Notes: generated from the letters alone by a model not told the origin. A stretch of DNA of 42,681 nucleotides from Achromobacter arsenitoxydans SY8 (GCF_000236785.1 NZ_AGUF01000038.1:1-42681); one strand, 5' to 3'; positions 8,869-16,170 are shown, numbered from the stretch's first letter. A program made the numbers and translations.

Positions 8869-8900
8869 TTGGCGGCGCGACAGCCGCCGGTCTATACAAT
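8869..8900 (+). promoter_or_regulatory. Candidate promoter of the ABC binding-protein gene
   Basis: TTGGCG (8869-8874) and TATACA (8893-8898) are separated by 18 bp in the 221-bp gap between the LysR gene and the binding protein. A perfect GGCGGC-N6-GCCGCC inverted repeat (8871-8888) fills the -35 edge and spacer and could be a regulator site. The start codon is at 9053, so the leader would be about 150 nt. Confidence 0.45.
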
Positions 8901-9052
8901 CGCCGCGCGCCTGGCGCAGAATCCAACAAGAACGTGCGCAGCGGGGGGATGGGCCCGGCGATGCGGCACGGGTCGGGGTCTGTTTCACCTTGCCGGGCGA
9001 CGCGCCACAGGCGCGGGTAGAAGCAGGCCCACCTGAATCACGGAGATCATTC

Positions 9053-10555
9053 ATGCGTAAACTTTGCCTCGCCATGGCCATGGCGGGAATGCTGGCTTCC
9101 GGACTGGCGCAAGCCCAGTCCACCCTGCGTATCGGGCTGCAGGACGACCCGGACGTGCTGGATCCGGCGCGCGCCCGCACCTTTGTCGGCCGTATCGTGT
9201 TTGCGTCGCTGTGCGACAAGCTGGTCGACATCACGCCCGACCTGAAGATCGTGCCCCAGCTCGCGCAGTCCTGGACCATCGGCCCGGACAACAAGACCCT
9301 GACCTTCAAGCTGCGCACGGATGCCGTGTTCCATGACGGCACCCCCGTCGACGCCGCGGCCGTCAAGGCCAACCTGGACCGCGCCCGCACCCTGCCGGAC
9401 AGCAACCGCAAGAGCGAGCTGGCCACCGTCGCCAGCGTCGACGCGCCGGACGCCCAGACCGTCGTGCTGAACCTGTCGGAGCCGGACGCCTCGCTGCTGT
9501 CGCAGCTGTCCGACCGCGCCGGCATGATGATTTCGCCCGCCAGCTTCGACAAGGATCCCGGCGGCAAGCCCGTGTGCTCGGGCCCGTACCAATTCAAGGA
9601 GCGCGTGCAGAACGACCGCATCGTGCTCGAGAAATTCCCCAAGTACTGGGACGCGGCCAACTACCACTTCGACCGCTTGGTCTATACGCCGATTCCGGAC
9701 AACACCGTGCGCCTGAACAACCTGCGCGCCGGCGACCTGGACATCATCGAGCGCGTGGCGCCCAGCGACGCCAAGGCCGTCAAGGACGATCCCGCCCTGC
9801 GCCTGGCCCCGGTGACCGGCCTGGGCTTCCAGTCCATCTCCGTGAATCTGGCCAACGGCGCGCGCGCCGACAATCCGCTGGCCAAGGACAAGCGCGTGCG
9901 CCAGGCGCTGGACCTGGCGATCGACCGCGACGTGCTGAACCAGGTGATCGGCGAAGGCATGTTCCAGCCCGCCCACCAGCCGTTCCCGCCGGCCAGCTTT
10001 GCGTACAACAAGTCGTTCGACCGCCCGGGCCGCGACCCCAAGAAGGCGCAGGCGCTGCTGAAGGAAGCCGGCTATGACCGCGTGAAGTTCGAAATCACGT
10101 TCGGCAACAACACCACCATGCAGCAGGTCTTCGAACTGGTGCAGGCCATGGGCGCCGAAGCCGGTTTCGACATTACCCTGCGTCCGGTCGAATTCGCCTC
10201 CCTGCAATCGTCGCTTGCCCGCGGCGACTTCCAGGTCGGGCAGACCGGCTGGTCCGGCCGCGTCGATCCCAGCGGCAACATCCACCAGTACCTCAGCTGC
10301 AAGGGCAACCTGAACGACGGCAAGTTCTGCGACGCCGCCGTGGACAAGCTGCTCAACGACGCCCGCGCCGAAGCCGACACCGCCAAGCGCCGCGCCATGT
10401 ACGACCAGGTGCTGACCGCCATGCAGGACCAGCGTCCCATCGTGTACCTCTTCTACCTGCCGTGGACGTTCGGCGTGCAGAAGAAGGTGGATGGCTTCGT
10501 GCCTTACCCGGATGGCCTGATCCGCCTGAAGGGTGTCACTGTCGCGAAGAAGTAG
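9053..10555 (+). CDS. ABC transporter substrate-binding protein, peptide/glutathione type (family 5)
   Basis: This is a periplasmic solute-binding protein of the DppA/OppA/GsiB family, 500 residues long. A clear Sec signal peptide (residues 1-21, ending GLAQA) precedes the mature start QSTLRIGLQDDPDVLDPA. Family segments are present: FKLRTDAVFHDGTPVDAAAV, the conserved RVRQALDLAIDRD region and a C-terminal YLFYLPWTFGVQKKVDGF. ATG 9053 has GGAG upstream and begins the signal peptide. A longer in-frame extension to 8654 overlaps the LysR gene and is not believed. No permease or ATPase genes follow, so this is an orphan binding protein. Its neighbour, a GGT-like hydrolase, suggests a peptide or amide ligand, which is inference. 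Confidence 0.9.
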   Translation: MRKLCLAMAMAGMLASGLAQAQSTLRIGLQDDPDVLDPARARTFVGRIVFASLCDKLVDITPDLKIVPQLAQSWTIGPDNKTLTFKLRTDAVFHDGTPVDAAAVKANLDRARTLPDSNRKSELATVASVDAPDAQTVVLNLSEPDASLLSQLSDRAGMMISPASFDKDPGGKPVCSGPYQFKERVQNDRIVLEKFPKYWDAANYHFDRLVYTPIPDNTVRLNNLRAGDLDIIERVAPSDAKAVKDDPALRLAPVTGLGFQSISVNLANGARADNPLAKDKRVRQALDLAIDRDVLNQVIGEGMFQPAHQPFPPASFAYNKSFDRPGRDPKKAQALLKEAGYDRVKFEITFGNNTTMQQVFELVQAMGAEAGFDITLRPVEFASLQSSLARGDFQVGQTGWSGRVDPSGNIHQYLSCKGNLNDGKFCDAAVDKLLNDARAEADTAKRRAMYDQVLTAMQDQRPIVYLFYLPWTFGVQKKVDGFVPYPDGLIRLKGVTVAKK

Positions 10556-10603
10556 GGCCCACCCCCTACCCGCTGGTAGTAGGGCCCACCCCCTACCCGC
10601 TGG
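10552..10603 (+). repeat. Tandem 25-bp hairpin repeat at the 3' end of the binding-protein gene
   Basis: Two perfect copies (10552-10576 and 10579-10603) begin at the stop codon of the binding-protein gene. Each contains GTAGGG-N6-CCCTAC and can fold into a 6-bp hairpin. A further C5/G5 hairpin (10610-10623) follows. No T-tract is present, so this may be a REP-like mRNA 3' end rather than a classic terminator. Confidence 0.8.
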
Positions 10604-10624
10604 CGCGGGCCCCCTCAAGGGGGC

Positions 10625-10661
10625 GACGCCAGCGGACCGGCGGAGCCGGATCCGCGGCGTC
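10625..10661. repeat. REP-like imperfect palindrome
   Basis: A roughly 16-bp stem starts GACGCC and ends GGCGTC, with two small interruptions and a 5-nt loop. It resembles GC-rich intergenic repeats I associate with Burkholderiales genomes. Copy number elsewhere cannot be seen in this window. Confidence 0.6.
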
Positions 10662-10704
10662 CCCGATGGCGGCGTTTGCTGGTGTCGGGTGTTTCTGATT
10701 CCTC

Positions 10705-10834
10705 AGGTCTCTGACACTCGGACACGCCGCCCTTCCAAGGTGTCTGACACCCAAACGCGCCGTGCTCCGCCTGCCTCGATGCTTCAAGGGTGTCAGACAC
10801 CCGCAAGAATATAGTTGTCCCCCGGTGTCATACC
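10705..10834. repeat. Series of GGTGTCnGACACC palindromes
   Basis: Two perfect 13-bp inverted repeats lie at 10739-10751 (centre T) and 10789-10801 (centre A). A degenerate copy lies at about 10704-10716 and a half copy at 10824-10834. A further GGTGTC occurs at 10681. Spacing between copies is about 34, 50 and 35 bp. They fill the last 150 bp before the GGT-like gene, and with the two repeats above they account for most of the 300-bp gap 10556-10855. They could be operators or dispersed repeats. Confidence 0.75.
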
Positions 10835-10855
10835 TCCCAAGAACCAGGACCCACC

Positions 10856-12655
10856 ATGTTTACGACTCGCCCGGAAATCCTCGGCACCTTTGGTGTCGTG
10901 ACGTCCACCCATTGGCTGGCCAGCGCGGCCGGCATGTCGCTGCTGGAGCGCGGCGGCAATGCGTTCGATGCCTGCGTGGCCTCGGCCTTCGTGCTGCAAG
11001 TGGTGGAGCCCCACCTGGTCGGCCCGGCCGGCGAGGTGCCCGCCGTGTTCTACTCTGCGCGCACCGGCAAGGTTGAAGTGCTGTGCGGGCAGGGCACGAC
11101 GCCTGCCGCCGCCACGCTGGAACGCTATCGCGCCGAAGGCCTCAAGCTCATCCCCGGCAATGGCCTGCTCGCCACCGTGATCCCGGGCGCCTTCGACGCC
11201 TGGATGCTGCTGCTGCGCGACCATGGCACGATGCGCGTGCGCGACGTGCTCGAGCCCGCCATCTATTACGCCGAGCACGGCCACGCGCTGATGCCCCGTA
11301 TCTCCAACACCATCGCCGGCCTGAAGGACTTCTTCGAAACGCACTGGCCCACGACCGCCCAGGTCTACGTGCCGGGCGGCCAGGTGCCGCAGGCGCGCAA
11401 GCTGTTCCGTAATCCGGCGCTGGCCCGCACCTGGACGCGGGTGCTCCAACAGGCCGAAAGCGCGGGCGCCGACCGCGAACGCCAGATCGAAGCCGCCCGC
11501 GACGCGTTCTATCGCGGCTTCATTGCCGAAGAGATCGACCGCTTCGCCCGCAACACCGACGTCATGGACGAAAGCGGAACAACCCACCGCGGCGTCATCA
11601 CGGCGGACGACTTGGCCGGCTGGTCCGCCAGCTACGACACGCCGCTGACCTACGATTACCACGGCTACACCGTGGCCAAGGCCGGCGCCTGGAGCCAGGG
11701 CCCGGTGTTCCTGCAGACGCTCGCCATCCTGAAGGACATGGACCTGGCCGGCGTGGGCCCGTCCAGCGCCGAGTTCGTCCACCGCGTCACCGAGGCCATG
11801 AAACTGGCCTTCGCCGACCGCGAGGCCTACTACGGCGATCCCGCCTTCATCGACGTGCCGCTCGCCCATCTGCTGTCGGACGGCTATAACGCCGAGCGCC
11901 GCAAGCTGATCGGCGAGCTCGCGTCCCGGGAGCTGCTGCCCGGCCAGGTGCCTGGCTTCGAGGCCCAAGTGGCGCGCGTCATGGACACGCTCGAACGCCT
12001 GTCCCCAGTGACCGCGCCCGGCAGCGCCACCAACGAACCCACGCTTGCCGACATGCGCGCCTCCGCCAAGCGCGGGGACACCACCCATGTGGACGTCATC
12101 GACCGCTGGGGCAACATGATCTCGGCCACGCCGTCGGGCGGCTGGTTCCAGTCCTCGCCGGTCATTCCGGAACTGGGCTTCGGGCTGAACACCCGCGCCC
12201 AGATGTTCTGGCTGGAAGAGGGCCTGCCGGGCACGCTGGCGCCGGGCAAGCGCCCGCGCACCACGCTGACGCCTTCGCTGGCGCTGCGCGATGGCAAGCC
12301 CTACCTGGCCTTCGGCACGCCGGGCGGCGACCAGCAGGAGCAATGGCAGTTGCTGTTCTTCCTGCGCCATGTGCACCATGGCCTGAACCTGCAGGAAGCC
12401 ATCGACCTGCCCATGTCGCACACCATGCATTTCCCCACGTCCTTCTATCCCCGGGACCGCAAGCCGGGCCACCTGGCGCTCGAGGCCAGCTTTGGCCGCG
12501 ACGTCATCGACGCCTTGCGCCAGCGCGGGCACGAGATCGAAGAAGTGCCCGAATGGTCGGTGGGCCGCCTGACCGCCGCCTCGCGCGATCCGGACGGGCT
12601 GCTGCATGCGGCGGCCACGCCGCGCCTGATGCAGGCCTACGCCATCGGGCGCTGA
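10856..12655 (+). CDS. Gamma-glutamyltransferase-like Ntn hydrolase, divergent
   Basis: This is a 599-residue proenzyme of the gamma-glutamyltransferase superfamily. The self-cleavage site is clear at GDTTHVDVIDRWGNM, so Thr409 should become the N-terminal nucleophile of a small subunit of about 191 residues, after a large subunit of 408. The family segments ERGGNAFDA, TPSLALRDGKPYLAFGTPGG and DLPMSHTMHFP are also visible. There is no signal peptide, so it should be cytoplasmic, unlike periplasmic E. coli Ggt. Where true GGTs have FREMAP with the carboxylate-binding arginine, this protein reads CGQGTTP, and the glycine-rich GGGGF region reads GPAGEVP. It may therefore act on another amide, as oxamate-amidohydrolase or acylase relatives do. 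The superfamily call is firm; the substrate is unknown. Confidence 0.85.
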   Translation: MFTTRPEILGTFGVVTSTHWLASAAGMSLLERGGNAFDACVASAFVLQVVEPHLVGPAGEVPAVFYSARTGKVEVLCGQGTTPAAATLERYRAEGLKLIPGNGLLATVIPGAFDAWMLLLRDHGTMRVRDVLEPAIYYAEHGHALMPRISNTIAGLKDFFETHWPTTAQVYVPGGQVPQARKLFRNPALARTWTRVLQQAESAGADRERQIEAARDAFYRGFIAEEIDRFARNTDVMDESGTTHRGVITADDLAGWSASYDTPLTYDYHGYTVAKAGAWSQGPVFLQTLAILKDMDLAGVGPSSAEFVHRVTEAMKLAFADREAYYGDPAFIDVPLAHLLSDGYNAERRKLIGELASRELLPGQVPGFEAQVARVMDTLERLSPVTAPGSATNEPTLADMRASAKRGDTTHVDVIDRWGNMISATPSGGWFQSSPVIPELGFGLNTRAQMFWLEEGLPGTLAPGKRPRTTLTPSLALRDGKPYLAFGTPGGDQQEQWQLLFFLRHVHHGLNLQEAIDLPMSHTMHFPTSFYPRDRKPGHLALEASFGRDVIDALRQRGHEIEEVPEWSVGRLTAASRDPDGLLHAAATPRLMQAYAIGR

Positions 12656-12660
12656 GCCCC

Positions 12661-12699
12661 GCGGCGCACGGTCCCGGTCATGCGGGAGCCGTGCGCCGC
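12661..12699 (+). terminator. Long GC hairpin after the GGT-like gene
   Basis: A stem of about 16 bp (12661-12676 with 12683-12699, one bulged base) has a 6-nt loop and begins 5 bp after the stop codon. The T-tract is poor, so termination is likely but not certain. Confidence 0.6.
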
Positions 12700-12743
12700 G
12701 CGGCTTCTTGCGGCGTTTTGCCCGCATGGGGTATGTTTGTCGC

Positions 12744-13718
12744 ATGACGCCATCCGAGCAGAGCCCGGCAACAGCGGCTCGATCCCTCACGGGAAAAGAA
12801 CCCCTCTTCATTGTCCTCAACACAGGGTCGGGGCGCGGCGACGCCCAGGTCCTGCAGGACACCATCCGCCGCATCCTCGACGAGGCCGGCCGGCGTTACG
12901 AACTTCTGCCGGTGGACGATCCGTCCCGCCTGACCGACGTCGCCCGCCAGGCCGTCAGGCGCGCGCAGCAGGAGCAGGGCGCAGTCATCGCCGCCGGCGG
13001 AGACGGCACGCTCAATGCCGTGGCGGGCACGGTGCTGGGCCAGGGCGTGCCCTTCGGCATCCTCCCGCAAGGCACCTTCAATTACTTCGGCCGCACCTAC
13101 GGCATTTCCCAGGACACGGAAGTTTCGCTGCGCGGTTTCCTGCAAGGCAGCCTGCGGCCCGTGCAGGTCGGCATGCTTAATGGCCGGCTGTTCCTGGTCA
13201 ACGCCAGCCTCGGGCTCTATCCGCAACTGCTCGAAGATCGCGAGGCCTACAAGCAGCGGTTCGGCCGCAAGCGCTGGGTGGCCCTGTGGTCGGGGCTGGT
13301 CACGTTGCTGCGCGAGCCGCGTCACCTCGGCTTGCAGCTCGAATTCGAAGGGCAGGCGCGCAGCCTGCGTTCGCCGACACTGGTGGTGGGCAACAACAAG
13401 CTCCAGCTCGAGCACATCGGCATCGACTCCCAGGAACTCGACCGCAACCGCCTCGTCGCCATGGCGGCGCGGCCCGTCGGCACCCTGGCGCTGTATGGCC
13501 TGCTGGTGCGCGGACTGCTCAGCCGCCTGGGCGACGCCGAACACGTCGTCAGTTTCGCCTTCGACCGGCTGACGGTGCGCGTGCGCGGCCGCCGTCGCGT
13601 CAAGGTGGCGATGGATGGCGAGATCTCCTGGATGGACACGCCGCTTGAATTCAAGGTGGCGCAAGAGCGCCTGCCGCTTGTGGTGCCCTCGGACTCCCAA
13701 TATCTGGACCGCTCATGA
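12744..13718 (+). CDS. Diacylglycerol/lipid kinase family protein (YegS-like)
   Basis: This 324-residue protein belongs to the DAGK catalytic-domain family, which phosphorylates lipid or sphingoid alcohols with ATP. The nucleotide motif is GGDGTLNAVAG (GGDGT at residues 85-89), preceded by LNTGSGRG (25-32) and followed by GILPQGTFNYFGRTYGI. The C-terminal beta-rich lobe includes RVKVAMDGEISWMDTPLEF. I chose ATG 12744. In-frame ATG 12726 and TTG 12708 are weaker and lie by the preceding hairpin. The stop overlaps the metallophosphoesterase start by ATGA, so the two are coupled. The lipid substrate cannot be told from sequence. Confidence 0.88.
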   Translation: MTPSEQSPATAARSLTGKEPLFIVLNTGSGRGDAQVLQDTIRRILDEAGRRYELLPVDDPSRLTDVARQAVRRAQQEQGAVIAAGGDGTLNAVAGTVLGQGVPFGILPQGTFNYFGRTYGISQDTEVSLRGFLQGSLRPVQVGMLNGRLFLVNASLGLYPQLLEDREAYKQRFGRKRWVALWSGLVTLLREPRHLGLQLEFEGQARSLRSPTLVVGNNKLQLEHIGIDSQELDRNRLVAMAARPVGTLALYGLLVRGLLSRLGDAEHVVSFAFDRLTVRVRGRRRVKVAMDGEISWMDTPLEFKVAQERLPLVVPSDSQYLDRS

Positions 13719-14506
13719 CGCGGATCCTCCATATATCCGATACCCATTTCGGCACCGAACGCAAGGCGGTGGTCGAGGCCGTGCTGGACCTGGCCCGCTC
13801 CTTGGCGCCGGACCTGGTCGTCCTCAGCGGCGACATCACGCAGCGGGCCCGGCGCGGCCAGTTCGCCGCCGCCCGCCGCTTCATCGAACGCCTGTCGCTG
13901 CCGGTGCTGGCGGTGCCCGGCAATCACGACATTCCCCTGTTCAACGTGTTCGCGCGGGCGCTGAACCCTTACGGCAACTACAAGCGGGCGCTGGGTCCCA
14001 TCCTGGAGCCTGTCTTCGAAAACGACGGCGTGCTGGCGATCGGCGTGAACACCACGCGTCCCAGGCGGCGCAAGGACGGCGAGATCTCCGACTCGCAGAT
14101 CGCCCGCGTCGCCCAGCGCCTGCGCCAGGCGCGGCCAGGCCAGTTGCGGATCGTGGTGGCGCACCATCCGGTGCGCGCCAAGGTGGAGTCGGACCTCTCC
14201 AATCTGTTGATCGGCAGGGAGCGCGCGCTTGCGGCCTGGGCAGAAGCGGGAGTCGACCTTGTCCTGGGCGGTCACATACACTTGCCCTACGTGCTGCCCC
14301 TGGCATCCGCGTCGGGACCCGCCGGCTGGATCGTCCAGGCCGGAACGGCCTGCTCGCACCGCGTGCGGGGCAGCGTGCCCAATTCGCTCGGCGTGATCAC
14401 CCGGCAGGAGCAGGATGGCGCCGTGGTGTGCCATGTCGAGCGTTGGGACTACGCCGCCGGGACGCACGCGTTTGCCCCCGTCGACCGGACCCTGATCACC
14501 CGATAG
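13715..14506 (+). CDS. Calcineurin-like metallophosphoesterase
   Basis: This 263-residue cytoplasmic hydrolase has all five metal-binding motifs of the family: Asp9-x-His11 (ISDTHFG), Asp40 (SGDIT), Asn70-His71-Asp72 (PGNHD), His150 (VVAHHP) and His187-x-His189 (LGGHIH). The overall plan resembles bacterial Icc/CpdA and GpdQ-type phosphodiesterases, or lipid-linked phosphatases such as LpxH relatives. The exact substrate is open. It starts within the lipid kinase stop codon and is followed by a terminator, so these two form a small operon. The pairing with a lipid kinase and a downstream PAP2 phosphatase suggests phospholipid or lipid-phosphate turnover. Confidence 0.88.
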   Translation: MTRILHISDTHFGTERKAVVEAVLDLARSLAPDLVVLSGDITQRARRGQFAAARRFIERLSLPVLAVPGNHDIPLFNVFARALNPYGNYKRALGPILEPVFENDGVLAIGVNTTRPRRRKDGEISDSQIARVAQRLRQARPGQLRIVVAHHPVRAKVESDLSNLLIGRERALAAWAEAGVDLVLGGHIHLPYVLPLASASGPAGWIVQAGTACSHRVRGSVPNSLGVITRQEQDGAVVCHVERWDYAAGTHAFAPVDRTLITR

Positions 14507-14516
14507 ATAGCGTTTG

Positions 14517-14539
14517 GCGCGGCGCCGCCGCGCGTTTTT
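14517..14539 (+). terminator. Terminator after the metallophosphoesterase gene
   Basis: A 7-bp GC stem (14517-14523 with 14527-14533) with a 3-nt loop is followed by TTTTT, 10 bp after the stop codon. Confidence 0.75.
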
Positions 14540-14557
14540 CTTCTTGATGGCGCATTC

Positions 14558-15325
14558 ATGACCGACATCTATGCGGCATGGGCCGCTGCCCATGCCATGC
14601 AACTGTTCATTGTCCTGCCGCTCCTGTCGGGCGCGGCGGCGCTGCTGTTCATGCACTGCTATCGCCGGCTGTCCGGGGGCGGCCGAGCCGTGCTGTTCGG
14701 CTCGACCATCGGCGTTTCCCTGGCAATCTTCCTGCTGCTGGCCCTGGCGGTCGAGCGCCGCGGCCACGTGGTGGCGTTTGACGAGGCGCTGGCCAACGCG
14801 CTGAGCATGTCGATGTCGACCTCGATGCTGTGGCTGCTTTCCTGGTTCACCTACCTGGGCGACCGCACGCTCCTCACGGTGATCGGCGTGCTGATGACCG
14901 CCGGCCTGCTCTGGCGCCGCCTGTGGGGGCTGGCGCTGTTCTGCGCCGTCGCGACCGGCCTGGGCGGCGCGCTCAATTGGCTGCTCAAGCACACCTTCGA
15001 ACGTGTTCGGCCCGTACATGACCACGGCTATTCCGCAGCGACCGGCTGGAGCTTTCCCAGCGGCCACTCGTCGGCCTCCATGGCCGTCTACGGCACGGCC
15101 TGCTACCTGCTGTGGCGCCTGGCGCCGCCGGCCTGGCGCATGCCTTGCGTGGCGCTCATGGCCGCGCTCATCATGGCGATCGGCCTGAGCCGAATCCTGC
15201 TGCAGGTGCATTTTGCCAGCGACGTGGCGGCCGGACTGGCGGTCAGCCTGGGCTGGCTGGCGATCTGCATCGCGGCGGTCGAGCGCCTGCGCCTGTCAGA
15301 CGGCGGCGTTCAGCGCGCCCAGTAG
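14558..15325 (+). CDS. PAP2-family membrane phosphatase
   Basis: This 255-residue integral membrane phosphatase of the PAP2 type removes phosphate from lipid phosphates such as phosphatidate, phosphatidylglycerophosphate or undecaprenyl pyrophosphate. The three catalytic motifs are complete: Lys144-x6-Arg151-Pro152, Pro167-Ser-Gly-His170, and Ser-Arg212-x5-His218-x3-Asp222. About six hydrophobic segments are visible (for example about 15-32, 45-65, 105-120 and 225-245). The gene follows the kinase and phosphoesterase after a terminator. Its last 30 bp overlap the 3' end of the convergent gene at 15296-15730. The choice among PAP2 substrates is not possible here. Confidence 0.9.
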   Translation: MTDIYAAWAAAHAMQLFIVLPLLSGAAALLFMHCYRRLSGGGRAVLFGSTIGVSLAIFLLLALAVERRGHVVAFDEALANALSMSMSTSMLWLLSWFTYLGDRTLLTVIGVLMTAGLLWRRLWGLALFCAVATGLGGALNWLLKHTFERVRPVHDHGYSAATGWSFPSGHSSASMAVYGTACYLLWRLAPPAWRMPCVALMAALIMAIGLSRILLQVHFASDVAAGLAVSLGWLAICIAAVERLRLSDGGVQRAQ

Positions 15326-15730
15326 GCGGGCCTCGGGAGCGTCGGCGCCGGCCCGGGGCAAGGGCGCGCAGGTGTAGCGCCCGCCGGCGCTGACGATGGC
15401 CCGTCCCAGGCGCTGCGCCTGTTCGGCGGGCGGCGGAGCCAGGTCGACCACCAGCTTTCCGGCGATCGGGGCCGTGACCTGGCCGTCGCTGAATCGCTCC
15501 AGCGTGCGGTCGATCTCGCGTTCGCGGGGCAGGGCCAGCACGATCATGTCCGATTCCGCCAGCGCTTCGCGCGCCGACGTGGCCAGCGTGGCGCTGCCCC
15601 GGAAGTCCTCGCAGCGCGCCGCCTCGATGTCGTAGAGAGTCAGCGCGATGTCCGGCTCGGCCGCCAGCAGGCGCCGGGCGGCCCGCGTGCCGACGCTGCC
15701 CATGCCGACGATGCTGACGCGCAGGCTCAT
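15296..15730 (-). CDS. Stand-alone NAD(P)-binding Rossmann protein (HIBADH-like N-terminal domain)
   Basis: This 144-residue protein contains only the dinucleotide-binding domain of the 3-hydroxyisobutyrate/6-phosphogluconate dehydrogenase family. It starts MSLRVSIVGMGSVGTRAARR (GxGxxG type) and continues through SDMIVLALPRE, KLVVDLAPPPAEQAQRL and YTCAPLPRAGADAPEARLLG. The family's C-terminal helical domain with the catalytic lysine is missing: the stop comes where the two domains would join. Its start overlaps the thioesterase stop by ATGA (an in-frame start 18 bp upstream is less likely). Its 3' end overlaps the PAP2 gene by 30 bp. It may be a decayed dehydrogenase or a small binding protein. 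Confidence 0.72.
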   Translation of the reverse strand: MSLRVSIVGMGSVGTRAARRLLAAEPDIALTLYDIEAARCEDFRGSATLATSAREALAESDMIVLALPREREIDRTLERFSDGQVTAPIAGKLVVDLAPPPAEQAQRLGRAIVSAGGRYTCAPLPRAGADAPEARLLGALNAAV

Positions 15731-16170
15731 GGCTTGGGCACGGACCACGTGCTCACGATATGGGCCAGCGGCTCGTCCGAGCCTTCGCCGGTCAAGGTGA
15801 CCTCGCCGGCGGACAGGCGGCCCACTTTCAGCAGGCGGGCGTGGGCGTGGATGGCGCCGGCAGGGCTCTTGCGCAGGAAATTGATGGTCAGGCTGGCGGT
15901 GACCGCGTGCGCCTGGCCGGTGGCGCCCACCACCGCCGCATACATGGCCAGGTCCGCAAGCCCCATCAGCATCGGGCCGGCGACGATGCCGCCAAGGCGC
16001 TGGTGCATGTCGCGAGCGGGCAGCACCGCGTGCGCCGTGCCCCGGCCGATATGCAGCACATCTATGCCCAGCAGCAGCGAGAACGGATGCTGGTCGGCCA
16101 GCAGGATGTGAAAGTCGGCCAGGCTGATCAGGGGTTCGCCGGAGGCGGCGGCAAGCGTGGTCGTGGTCAT
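15727..16170 (-). CDS. PaaI-type hotdog-fold thioesterase
   Basis: This 147-residue protein should hydrolyse acyl- or aryl-CoA thioesters in the cytoplasm. Its hotdog-fold pattern matches the PaaI/YigI-like family: HPFSLLLGIDVLHIGRGTAH, then MHQRLGGIVAGPMLMGLADLAMYAA, in which the long helix carries the usual acidic residue (Asp), then TASLTINFLRKSP and a final VAHIVSTW-like strand. The start at 16170 is chosen because it overlaps the TetR stop as ATGA, whereas a longer start at 16191 overlaps more. It is the middle gene of a TetR-thioesterase-Rossmann operon, so the TetR protein probably senses an acyl-CoA or fatty acid. Confidence 0.85.
   Translation of the reverse strand: MTTTTLAAASGEPLISLADFHILLADQHPFSLLLGIDVLHIGRGTAHAVLPARDMHQRLGGIVAGPMLMGLADLAMYAAVVGATGQAHAVTASLTINFLRKSPAGAIHAHARLLKVGRLSAGEVTLTGEGSDEPLAHIVSTWSVPKP

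Noticed and set aside
8654-9052. N-terminal extension of the binding protein
   Set aside because: It overlaps the LysR gene and would hide the signal peptide that begins at 9053.
10739-10801. Possible CRISPR-like array from spaced repeats
   Set aside because: The repeated unit is only 13 bp, copies are few and uneven, and there are no cas genes.
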